Of a stretch of DNA of 64,000 nucleotides, positions 35,256 through 43,569 are shown piece after piece (position 1 is the first letter of the stretch; each line of letters begins with the position of its first letter). The notes below the pieces were generated by a model. It was not told where the DNA came from, searched no databases, and saw nothing but the letters and a program-made list of their open reading frames with translations. This DNA is from JANMMJ01 sp031373255 (lineage in GTDB: Bacteria; Pseudomonadota; Alphaproteobacteria; Rhizobiales; Aestuariivirgaceae). Made by a program: the position numbers and the translations under genes. The DNA lies in assembly GCA_031373255.1 (NCBI GenBank), contig JANMMJ010000057.1, forward strand, positions 23,613-87,612, written 5' to 3'.

Positions 35256-36314
35256 ATGAACCGCTCTTCAAAACCCACGCTGGTTGAGATCGCCCGCGCC
35301 GCGGGGGTTTCGCGCAGCACCGCATCGAACGCCTTTTCCCATCCCGAGCGGGTTCGGGCGGATGTTCGCGAGCGTGTGGCGGCGGCCGCACTTGCTCACG
35401 GCTATCTCGGCCCCGATCCGAAGGGAAGATTGCTCCGTGCCGGCAAAGTCAATGCCATCGGTGTCATTACCCCGCGCAGCTGGGGCATCGCCCATACTCT
35501 GCGCAATCCGGTCCTGCAGCTTTTCCTCCACGGTGTCGGCGAGGCCTGTGACGAAGCGGGCGCCAGCCTTGTGATCATGTCCGACAAGACCGGGCCGGAC
35601 GGTATCAAGACCGCATTGGTGGACGGCTTCATACTCAGCCGAATCGAACAAATGACGGAGATCGAACCGGCCCGGCTGCGCCGCCTGCCCTTTGCAGTCC
35701 TTGACGTGGATGCCGGGCCTGACGTGAGCTCGGTGCGTGTTGATGCAAGGACGGGCTGCTACGCCGCCGCGCGGCACCTGCTCGACCTCGGCCATCGCCG
35801 TTTTGGCATCGTCTCGTTCCTGCGCGACTTCGGTCCGCCGCGCTATCACCCTGCGGGCGAAAGGCGCAGCCCGGATATGGCAGGCATGCCGATCGATGAG
35901 GAGAAGCTGCATGGCTATGCGGCAGCACTGGCAGAGGCGGGAATCGATATCGCCACCGTGCCCATCGTGCAGGCCCATCCGTGGGAGGATAACGCGGCAA
36001 AGCTGATGCTTGATGTCGCTCCTGGCGCAACCGGCTTTCTCTCGATGTCGGCCATGCAGGGGATCGCCATCATCAATGAAGCCACCCGTCGCGGCCTCGA
36101 AGTTCCGCGTGATCTCTCCGTCGTCGGTTTCAACGACATTCCCGAAGCGGCTCTTGCCAAACCGCCGCTCACCACCATTGATGGCATGAGCGTTGAAAAA
36201 GGCCGGGCTGCCGCTCGGATCGTGTTTGAGGCAGGCCCGCCGCGCCGCGAACTGATTCAGACGCGCCTGCTGATGCGCGCTTCGACAGCACCTCCGCCGC
36301 CCACCGGCATTTAA
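35256..36314 (+). CDS. LacI-family transcriptional regulator
   Basis: 352 residues. The helix-turn-helix and hinge are typical: TLVEIARAAGVSRSTASNAF at about residues 8-27, with the hinge helix near 55. The remainder is a periplasmic-binding-protein-like effector domain, including SLVIMSDKTGPDG, RRFGIVSFLRDFG and LSVVGFNDIPEAAL. It is divergent from the dioxygenase/cupin operon and the two matching palindromes lie in the shared gap, so it probably represses both. The effector is unknown; the gene's place among heterocycle genes suggests an aromatic or ring-derived compound rather than a sugar. Confidence 0.88.
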   Translation: MNRSSKPTLVEIARAAGVSRSTASNAFSHPERVRADVRERVAAAALAHGYLGPDPKGRLLRAGKVNAIGVITPRSWGIAHTLRNPVLQLFLHGVGEACDEAGASLVIMSDKTGPDGIKTALVDGFILSRIEQMTEIEPARLRRLPFAVLDVDAGPDVSSVRVDARTGCYAAARHLLDLGHRRFGIVSFLRDFGPPRYHPAGERRSPDMAGMPIDEEKLHGYAAALAEAGIDIATVPIVQAHPWEDNAAKLMLDVAPGATGFLSMSAMQGIAIINEATRRGLEVPRDLSVVGFNDIPEAALAKPPLTTIDGMSVEKGRAAARIVFEAGPPRRELIQTRLLMRASTAPPPPTGI

Positions 36315-36403
36315 TCAAGTTGCCCAACCGATGTTTTTCCGGCGATGACAACCACCGTCCAATTTGGCAGTCTCGGCCCTCGAATCGAACGGCAGGGATG
36401 GCA

Positions 36404-37213
36404 ATGTTTAACAAATGTCTGGCAAGGATAGCCGCGGCTGCAATTATTGCGGCAATGGCAGGTGGCGCGGCCCAGGCCGCCAAATGCGGCAATACTTCAG
36501 CCGGATTTGAAGGATGGAAACGCTCCTTCGCCATCGAGGCCAAGTCCAATGGCGTCAGCACCAGGGCCTTATCGGCGCTCATGGGCACCAAATATTCCAC
36601 CGGCACCATCAAGGCGGATCGCGGCCAGCACAGCTTCAAGCTCTCCCTCGATGCTTTCATGCAGAAACGCGGCGCATCGGCGATCGTTGCCAAGGGACGC
36701 AGGCTGAAGAGCACCCACGCAGCACTCTTCTCATCTATCAAGAAGCGCTATGGCGTGCCGCCCGGCCCGCTTTTGGCGATCTGGGGCATGGAAACAGGCT
36801 TTGGCGGCTATCTCGGAAACCAGAATACGCTGTCGGCAGTCGCCACGCTGGCCTACGATTGCCGCCGCACTGAATTTTTCACCGACCAGCTTTATGCGGC
36901 ATTGCAACTGGTTGATCGCGGCGTGCTGACGGCCTCGTCAAAGGGCGCAATGCATGGCGAAGTTGGCCAGACCCAGTTCCTGCCCAAGAACATTCTCCTC
37001 TATGGCGCCGACGGCGATGGCGGTGGCATCAATCTCAACGGCAAGGCCGACGCACTGACCTCGACCGCGCGGTTCCTTAAGGGCCATGGCTGGGTGGCCG
37101 GCCGGGGTTACCAGCCGGGCGAAGCCAATTTCGGCGCCATTCAGGGTTGGAACGCCGCCACCGTCTATCAGCGGGCCATCGCCATAATGGGAAGTGAAAT
37201 CGACGGCGATTGA
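36404..37213 (+). CDS. Lytic murein transglycosylase, MltB-like
   Basis: 269 residues with an export signal (about 1-26, cleavage after AQA). The catalytic glutamate is E130 in IWGMETGFGG. The SLT_2/MltB pattern continues with LSAVATLAYDCRRTEFF and the QTQFLPKN segment. It cleaves peptidoglycan glycan strands in the periplasm, yielding anhydromuropeptides. There is no lipobox, so it is soluble. AGGG sits six bases before the ATG at 36404; an ATG at 36398 has no room for one. It is flanked by catabolic genes and looks unrelated to them. Confidence 0.85.
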   Translation: MFNKCLARIAAAAIIAAMAGGAAQAAKCGNTSAGFEGWKRSFAIEAKSNGVSTRALSALMGTKYSTGTIKADRGQHSFKLSLDAFMQKRGASAIVAKGRRLKSTHAALFSSIKKRYGVPPGPLLAIWGMETGFGGYLGNQNTLSAVATLAYDCRRTEFFTDQLYAALQLVDRGVLTASSKGAMHGEVGQTQFLPKNILLYGADGDGGGINLNGKADALTSTARFLKGHGWVAGRGYQPGEANFGAIQGWNAATVYQRAIAIMGSEIDGD

Positions 37214-37276
37214 ACTTAACAAGGCAGCCTGCGCCATGGCATAGTTCGTCGCCTTCCGAAGCTGCAAGAGCGAGAC

Positions 37277-38521
37277 ATGACCAGCAAGACCAACCTCTCC
37301 ATCAATCCGCAACGTCTTTGGGATTCGCTCATGGAGACCGCGCGTTTTGGCGCAACGCCCAAGGGCGGCATCAAGCGCCTTACCGTCTCCGACGAAGACA
37401 AACTGGTGCGCGACTGGTTCAAGGCTTCGTGTGAAAATCTGGGCTGCACCGTCCAGGTGGATTCAGTCGGCAACATGTTTGCGACACGGCCGGGCAGGCG
37501 CAGCGATCTGCTCCCCATCGCCATGGGCTCGCATCTCGATACCCAGCCAACCGGCGGCAAGTTTGACGGCGTGCTGGGTGTACTGGGCGCCCTTGAAGCG
37601 CTCCGCACCATGGTCGATCTGGGATACGAATCGAATGCCCCCGTCATGATCGTCAACTGGACCAACGAGGAAGGGTCGCGCTTCGCGCCCGCCATGCTCT
37701 GTTCCGGCGTTTATGCAGAAGTATTCACCGAGGACTTTGCCTATAGCCGCGAGGACCGCCAGGGCATCAAGCTCGGCGACGAACTGAAGCGCATCGGCTA
37801 TCTCGGTAGTGAGCCGGTGGGTTCGCACAAGTTCCAGGCCATGTTCGAACTTCACATCGAGCAGGGTCCGATCCTTGAGGCCGAGAGCAAGATCGTTGGC
37901 GTCGTCACCGGCGTTCAGGGGATGCGCTGGTATGAGGTGACGGTGAGGGGCCAGGAAAGCCACACCGGGGCTACACCGATGGGACTGCGCAAGAATGCGC
38001 TGCTCGGCGCATCCCGCATGATCGAGGCGATCCATCAGGTTGGCATGAAATACCTGCCGGGTGTCGCGTCAGTAGGCCTGATCGAGAACCGGCCCAACAG
38101 CCGCAATGTCGTGCCGGGCGAAGTGTTCTTTACTGTCGACCTCCGCCATCCCGACGAATCCATCCTCGACACGATGGAGCACGACTATCAGGAAGCCATG
38201 CCAAAGATCGCCGGGGAGCTGAATCTTGAGCTGGAAGAAAAACGCATCTGGAAATCGCCTGCGGTGAAATTCGCACCCGAACTGATCGAGTGCGTGCGCG
38301 AAGGTGCGAGACAGGCCGGATATTCCACCCGCGAAATGGCCTCAGGTGCGGGACACGACGCGGCCTATATCGCTCGCGTGGCGCCCACCACCATGATCTT
38401 TGTTCCATGCCTTGGCGGTATCTCGCACAACGAGGCTGAATCGAGCACGCTCGACGAATGCGCCGCCGGCTCGCAAACCCTTCTGAACGCCGTTCTGGCC
38501 TACGACCGGAAATTCGCTTGA
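37277..38521 (+). CDS. N-carbamoyl amidohydrolase/beta-ureidopropionase (M20-like, Zn hydantoinase family)
   Basis: 414 residues. The M20 two-metal site is complete: H87 in GSHLDTQP, D98 in GKFDGVLG, E131/E132 in TNEEGSRF, the histidine of ELHIEQGP and the histidine of ISHNEAE near the C-terminus. Family members hydrolyse N-carbamoyl amino acids, allantoate or N-carbamoyl-beta-alanine. With the RutR-linked dihydropyrimidinase 7 kb upstream, it most likely releases beta-alanine or an analogue, carbon dioxide and ammonia. It starts the rightward operon that continues without gaps to 47057; the next gene begins on its stop codon. Confidence 0.88.
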   Translation: MTSKTNLSINPQRLWDSLMETARFGATPKGGIKRLTVSDEDKLVRDWFKASCENLGCTVQVDSVGNMFATRPGRRSDLLPIAMGSHLDTQPTGGKFDGVLGVLGALEALRTMVDLGYESNAPVMIVNWTNEEGSRFAPAMLCSGVYAEVFTEDFAYSREDRQGIKLGDELKRIGYLGSEPVGSHKFQAMFELHIEQGPILEAESKIVGVVTGVQGMRWYEVTVRGQESHTGATPMGLRKNALLGASRMIEAIHQVGMKYLPGVASVGLIENRPNSRNVVPGEVFFTVDLRHPDESILDTMEHDYQEAMPKIAGELNLELEEKRIWKSPAVKFAPELIECVREGARQAGYSTREMASGAGHDAAYIARVAPTTMIFVPCLGGISHNEAESSTLDECAAGSQTLLNAVLAYDRKFA

Positions 38522-40011
38522 ACAACGATTTGAGCGCGCGCGCCCGGGAACTGGCGCTGCGCTTTACCGCGTGGCCCTCGGTGACAGGAACGCAAGGCGA
38601 AGCCGCATTCGCGCCGCGACTGGCGGATTCGCTTGCTGGCTTTGACAAAGTATGGACCGCGCCCATTCCGGGCGATGCTGCCGGCCGGAGCAATGTTTTT
38701 GCGTTAAAGCGTGGCGCAAGTTCGAAGACCATTGTCCTCACCGGCCACTTCGATGTCGTGCCCACTGCCGGATATGGAGAGCTTGAGCCGCTCGCCTTTG
38801 ATCCGGAGCGGCTTCTGCCTGCCACAATCGCCCGGCTGCAGCATACAGGCGAAAACGCGCTCGCCCTTGCTGATCTGGAAAGCGGCGAATACCTCCCCGG
38901 CCGCGGCCTTCTCGACATGAAAGCGGGTCTTGCCGCCGGGTTGGCCGCAATCGAATCCTATGCTGGTATCGGCAGCGTTCTCTTCCTCGCTGTTTCCGAC
39001 GAAGAAGACCGCTCCGCCGGCATGCGTGCCGCAGCACCTTTGCTGGCGGGAATCGCCGCAGCCGAGAGCCTCGACATCCGGCTGGCCGTCAATCTTGATG
39101 CCATCTCCGATCAGGGCGATGGATCGCAGGGGCGTGTCGCTGCCCTGGGCTCCATCGGCAAGCAATTGCTGACCGCCTTCGTCGCCGGCAAGGAAGCCCA
39201 TGCGTGTTATCCGCACGATGGCGCCAACGCTGCCTATCTTGCCGCCGAACTGCTCACCGAATTTGAACTCGCAAGCGAGCTTGGCGAGCAATCAGACGGG
39301 GAAGTCGCGGCTCCACCGACCGCCCTTCATGCCAAGGACCTTAAGACCGGCTACAACGTCACCACGCCGGGCCATGCCTGGGTCTACTGGAACACGCTGC
39401 AGCACCGCCGCTCGCCGGCTGAAGTCATGGCCATCTCGCTCGATCTCGCCCGCCGCGCCATGGCGCGCGCGGCGCGAAAGCTGGGCTGCAACATTCCTGT
39501 CATGACCTACGCCGAACTGGCGTCCCGTGTTGCGCCGGAAGCCGTATCAGCCAAGGCCACCGAACTTGCCGCCCAAACCCATCTCGACCTCCCCGAGCGC
39601 TCCAAGCTGCTCACCGCCCAAGTGTGGTCGCTCTCGGGTTTCGCAGGGCCGGCCGTTGTACTGGGCTTTGGCTCAATCCCCTATCCTGCCGTGCGGCTGG
39701 GCGATGGCGCACTTGCCGCGACCATCAAGAACACCATTCTGCCTTTCGGGCTGGGCACCGTCAGTTATTTTCCCGGGATCTCCGACATGAGCTTTTTGGG
39801 CAGCGCGGCAGGCAATGCCGATGCAGCCAATACCCCGTTGGCAGGTTCATCCTTCGATTTGCCCGATCCGCCCAGCTATCCCGTCATCAACATTGGTCCC
39901 TGGGGCAGGGATTATCATCACTGGCTTGAGCGCCTCCATGCGCCCTACGCTTTCGATGTCCTCCCCCGCGTATTGCTGTCGGTCATGGCTGCCGTGCTCG
40001 ACAATGATTGA
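38518..40011 (+). CDS. M20-family hydrolase, RocB-like
   Basis: 497 residues. Metal-site segments are visible: LTGHFDVVPTAGYG, GRGLLDMKAGLAAGL and SDEEDRSAGM; near the C-terminus, VSYFPGISDMSFLG resembles the RocB group of uncertain deacylases. The start is probably the TTG that overlaps the carbamoylase stop as TTGA, since no ATG fits; a longer frame from 38458 would overlap the previous gene by 64 bases. It may remove an acyl, carbamoyl or formyl group from a ring-opened intermediate. The specificity is unknown. Confidence 0.78.
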   Translation: MNNDLSARARELALRFTAWPSVTGTQGEAAFAPRLADSLAGFDKVWTAPIPGDAAGRSNVFALKRGASSKTIVLTGHFDVVPTAGYGELEPLAFDPERLLPATIARLQHTGENALALADLESGEYLPGRGLLDMKAGLAAGLAAIESYAGIGSVLFLAVSDEEDRSAGMRAAAPLLAGIAAAESLDIRLAVNLDAISDQGDGSQGRVAALGSIGKQLLTAFVAGKEAHACYPHDGANAAYLAAELLTEFELASELGEQSDGEVAAPPTALHAKDLKTGYNVTTPGHAWVYWNTLQHRRSPAEVMAISLDLARRAMARAARKLGCNIPVMTYAELASRVAPEAVSAKATELAAQTHLDLPERSKLLTAQVWSLSGFAGPAVVLGFGSIPYPAVRLGDGALAATIKNTILPFGLGTVSYFPGISDMSFLGSAAGNADAANTPLAGSSFDLPDPPSYPVINIGPWGRDYHHWLERLHAPYAFDVLPRVLLSVMAAVLDND

Positions 40012-40042
40012 CGGCCAAAGCCAAACGGCCTGAAATAGCGCC

Positions 40043-40873
40043 ATGGGCCATTACCAAAGACCGCCGGACCTCGCCGAAGCCTTGCGGCTGCTGGATGCGA
40101 GCACCTTCACCATTCTGGCGGGAGGCACTGATTTCTATCCCGCGCGTGTCGGCCGCGTCATCGGCGAGGACGTTCTGGATGTAACGGCCATTTCGGCCCT
40201 GGGCGGCATTTCCGAAGAGGCCGATCACTGGCGGATTGGCCCGCTCACCACCTGGTCGCAGCTGCTGGCAACAAAACTCCCACCCTGCTTTGACGGCTAC
40301 AAGCAGGCGGCAAGGGAAGTTGGCGGCGTCCAGATTCAAAATACCGGTACGCTGGGCGGCAATCTCTGCAATGCTTCGCCGGCCGCCGATGGCACCCCTA
40401 ATCTTCTGGCACTTGACGCTGTGGTCGAACTCCAATCCGCCCGCCAGCTGCGCCGCATACCCGTCGCCCGCTTCGTTCTGGGCAATCGCCAGACGCTGCG
40501 CGACAATGACGAAATCATCACCGGAATACTCGTGCCAAAGCTGCGCCCGTCGGCCCGCTCGTGCTTTCGCAAGCTGGGTGCGCGCAAATATCTGGTGATC
40601 TCGATTGTTATGGTTGCGGCAGTGATTGAAGAGGATCACGACGGCCGGGTCACAGCGGCCCGCATTGCCGTCGGCTCTTGCAGCGCTGTGCCGCAGCGCC
40701 TCGCAACGCTCGAGTCTGCGCTGAAGGGCGCCAACAGACAGCGCTTGGCCGCGATAGTCAGGCCCGAACATTTAGCCACCCTCACGCCGATCACCGATGT
40801 CCGCGGCAGCGCCGAATATCGCCGGGATGGCGCATTGGAAATGCTCAAGCGCACCCTTGCGGAGTTTGCCTGA
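40043..40873 (+). CDS. Molybdenum hydroxylase FAD-binding subunit
   Basis: 276 residues, the length of CoxM/XdhB-type medium subunits. FAD-binding motifs are AGGTDFYP near residue 26 and QIQNTGTLGGNLCN followed by ASPAADGTPNLLAL. The C-terminal domain contains RKLGARKYLVISIV. It carries electrons between the iron-sulfur clusters and an acceptor. It starts 31 bases after the M20 gene and overlaps the following fused subunit gene by one base (TGATG). Together they make a complete hydroxylase with only two polypeptides. Confidence 0.9.
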   Translation: MGHYQRPPDLAEALRLLDASTFTILAGGTDFYPARVGRVIGEDVLDVTAISALGGISEEADHWRIGPLTTWSQLLATKLPPCFDGYKQAAREVGGVQIQNTGTLGGNLCNASPAADGTPNLLALDAVVELQSARQLRRIPVARFVLGNRQTLRDNDEIITGILVPKLRPSARSCFRKLGARKYLVISIVMVAAVIEEDHDGRVTAARIAVGSCSAVPQRLATLESALKGANRQRLAAIVRPEHLATLTPITDVRGSAEYRRDGALEMLKRTLAEFA

Positions 40874-43569
40874 TGCTCCAGAGCAGAGACGACACCATTG
40901 CCCTGCAGGTGAACGGTGATGCGGTAAAAATCGCCATGCCGCCGCTAACGCGGCTGGCCGACGCGCTGCGCGATGGCCTGGGGCTGACCGGCACCAAGAT
41001 AGGCTGCAACGCGGGAGATTGCGGCGCCTGTACCGTCCTGATGGATGGCAGGCAGGTCTGCGCCTGCCTTGTGCCGCTGGCCCAGGCGCAGGGCCGCAGC
41101 ATCACCACCGTCGAGGGACTGGCGCGCAATCGCAAGCTCTCAGCCTTGCAGAAGGCCTTCCTCAGGCATGGTGCGGCCCAGTGTGGCATTTGCACGCCCG
41201 GAATGCTGATGGCCGCAAGCGATTTGCTCAGTTCGGAGGCAAAGCCCAGCCGCAAGCAGGTCGAGGATGCGATGGGGGGCGTGCTGTGCCGCTGCACCGG
41301 TTATGCCAAGATTGTCGACGCCGTGATGGGCGTAGCCGCGCGCGCCGAGTATGGCGGCGTAGGCGCAAGACTTGAGCGTGTCGATGGCGCGGCCAAGCTC
41401 AATGGCACAGAGAAATTTGGCTCCGACGATGCGCCCGCCGATGCCCTCTGGCTGCGTGTCATTCGCTCGCCCTACCCGCGCGCCAGCTTCAAGCTGGTTG
41501 GCGTCGAGGCCTTTCGCGACAATCATGGCCTTGATCTGGTCATGACGGCCGATGACATTCCGAACAACGGCTTCGGTATCTATCCGACCATCAAGGATCA
41601 GCCTGTTCTGGCCAAGGGCCATGTCCGCTATCGCGGCGACGCAGTGATCGCATTGGTCGGCCCGCGCGACGCGGTGGAATCGGCGACTGACGATGACCTG
41701 CCGATCCGTTGGCAGGTGCAGGATCCGGTCTATCTCTCGGCAGCCCAGACCGAACGCGCCCCGCCGCTTCACGAAAAGCACCCGGACAATGTCCTGGTGC
41801 GGGGCTGGCTGAAGAAGGGAGATGTCGAAGGAGCCTGGGATCAGGCGGCCCATACTGCCGAAATCGCGGTCGAGACGGCTTTCGTCGAACATGCCTATAT
41901 CGAACCTGAAGCCGGCTATGCCCGCCGCATCGGCGACCGCATCGAAGTGATTGCCTGCACCCAAGCCCCCGGCATGGACCGCGAAGAAGTCGCCCACGTG
42001 ATGGGACTAGCGCGCGAGCAGGTGCGGATCATCCCCACGGCAACCGGTGGCGGCTTTGGCGGCAAGCTCGATGTATCCGTGCAGCCGGTGCTAGCTGTTG
42101 CGGCGTGGATGCTCAACCGGCCGGTACGCTGCATCTACACGCGGCCGGAATCGATGATGTCGTCCACCAAGCGCCATCCCTCACGCATCAAGGCGAAGAT
42201 GGCTGCCGACGCATCGGGCAGGCTCCTCGCCATGGAGTTCAGTGGCGATTTTGATACCGGCGCCTATGCCTCGTGGGGACCGACAGTCGCCAACCGCGTG
42301 CCGGTGCACGCGACAGGCCCCTACGTCGTGCCCCATGTGACGGCGGCAACGCGCGCCATTTACACCAACAATCCGCCGTCCGGCGCCTTCAGGGGCTTTG
42401 GCGTACCCCAGGCAGCGATCGCTCATGAAGCATTGATGGACATGCTTGCCGATAAGTGCGGCGAAGACCGGTTGGAATTCCGCTGGAAGAATGCCATTCG
42501 CGCCGGTGATGCGACAGCGACCGGCCAGGTGTTGCATGCCAGTGCCGGGCTTGCCCAGTGTCTTGCGGCCCTGCGCCCGCACTGGCGTGATGCCATGCAG
42601 AGCCGCGTCACGACAGGTTCGCACCGGCGCGGCGTTGGCGTCGCCTGCATGTGGTATGGCATCGGCAACACCTCGCTGTCCAACCCTTCTGCCATGCGGG
42701 TCGGACTGAGACCCAATGGCCGCTTCATGCTGTACAATGGCGCTGCCGATATCGGCCAGGGTTCAAACACCATCATGATCCAGATATGCGCCGAGGCGCT
42801 GGGCGTCTCCCCCTCGCTCTTCGATTACATCATGGGCGACACCGACCTCACCGAAGATGCCGGCAAGACATCAGCCTCGCGCCAGACCTTTGTATCGGGC
42901 AAGGCTGCCGAACTCGCCGGCCGTTCGCTGCGTGCTGAAATTCTCAAGCGCATGAATGCCGGTGAAGATGCGAGGCTCACCATCGAATCGAACGTGATAA
43001 AGGCGGGTGGTGCCACCCTCAATCTGACCACGCTCGAGACCGATCCCAGAGGTAATGTGCTCACCGGATTCGGTTCATTCGATCCGCCAACCTCACCGCT
43101 CGATGCCAACGGTCAGGGCATCCCCTATTCCTGCTATGGTTTCGCCGCCCAATTGGCGGAAGCCGAAGTTGATGTAAAACTTGGTCTGGTTAGGGTCACC
43201 CGCATCGTGGCTGCCCATGATGTTGGCAAGGCGATCAACCCAAATCTCGTCGAGGGCCAGATCCACGGCGGCATCGCCCAGGGCCTGGGGTTTGCACTCA
43301 TGGAAGAATATATCCCAGGCCGTACCGAAAACCTGCACGACTATCTCATACCCACCTTCGGCGACATGCCGGAGATGGTCACCATCATGATCGAGGATGC
43401 CGAGCCTCTTGGCCCCTATGGCGCCAAAGGCATCGGCGAGCCCGCACTTATTCCGACAGCGCCTGCGATCTTCTCAGCCATCGAATGCGCAACCGGTGTG
43501 CGCATCACCCGTGCCCCTGCAACCCCCGACCGCGTGCTGGCAGCGCTGAAAGCAGCAGGTGTGGCATGA
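40873..43569 (+). CDS. Molybdenum hydroxylase, fused [2Fe-2S] and molybdopterin subunits
   Basis: 898 residues. The N-terminal 150 residues hold two [2Fe-2S] clusters: C45, C50, C53, C65 in the plant-ferredoxin-type part and C104, C107, C139, C141 in the helical part. The molybdopterin domains follow from about residue 160, with TGGGFGGKLD, PSGAFRGFGVPQ, GQGSNT and the catalytic glutamate E856 in GIGEPALIP. Such enzymes hydroxylate carbon next to ring nitrogen using water. The FAD subunit is separate. This small-large fusion with a detached middle subunit is less usual than three separate subunits. The substrate could be a pyrimidine, pyridine or purine ring; it is not decided by sequence. 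The next gene overlaps by four bases. Confidence 0.9.
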   Translation: MLQSRDDTIALQVNGDAVKIAMPPLTRLADALRDGLGLTGTKIGCNAGDCGACTVLMDGRQVCACLVPLAQAQGRSITTVEGLARNRKLSALQKAFLRHGAAQCGICTPGMLMAASDLLSSEAKPSRKQVEDAMGGVLCRCTGYAKIVDAVMGVAARAEYGGVGARLERVDGAAKLNGTEKFGSDDAPADALWLRVIRSPYPRASFKLVGVEAFRDNHGLDLVMTADDIPNNGFGIYPTIKDQPVLAKGHVRYRGDAVIALVGPRDAVESATDDDLPIRWQVQDPVYLSAAQTERAPPLHEKHPDNVLVRGWLKKGDVEGAWDQAAHTAEIAVETAFVEHAYIEPEAGYARRIGDRIEVIACTQAPGMDREEVAHVMGLAREQVRIIPTATGGGFGGKLDVSVQPVLAVAAWMLNRPVRCIYTRPESMMSSTKRHPSRIKAKMAADASGRLLAMEFSGDFDTGAYASWGPTVANRVPVHATGPYVVPHVTAATRAIYTNNPPSGAFRGFGVPQAAIAHEALMDMLADKCGEDRLEFRWKNAIRAGDATATGQVLHASAGLAQCLAALRPHWRDAMQSRVTTGSHRRGVGVACMWYGIGNTSLSNPSAMRVGLRPNGRFMLYNGAADIGQGSNTIMIQICAEALGVSPSLFDYIMGDTDLTEDAGKTSASRQTFVSGKAAELAGRSLRAEILKRMNAGEDARLTIESNVIKAGGATLNLTTLETDPRGNVLTGFGSFDPPTSPLDANGQGIPYSCYGFAAQLAEAEVDVKLGLVRVTRIVAAHDVGKAINPNLVEGQIHGGIAQGLGFALMEEYIPGRTENLHDYLIPTFGDMPEMVTIMIEDAEPLGPYGAKGIGEPALIPTAPAIFSAIECATGVRITRAPATPDRVLAALKAAGVA

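Noticed and set aside
40678..40872. Longer start for the fused molybdenum hydroxylase
   Set aside because: This part overlaps the FAD subunit gene in another frame; the ATG at 40873 begins the [2Fe-2S] domain.
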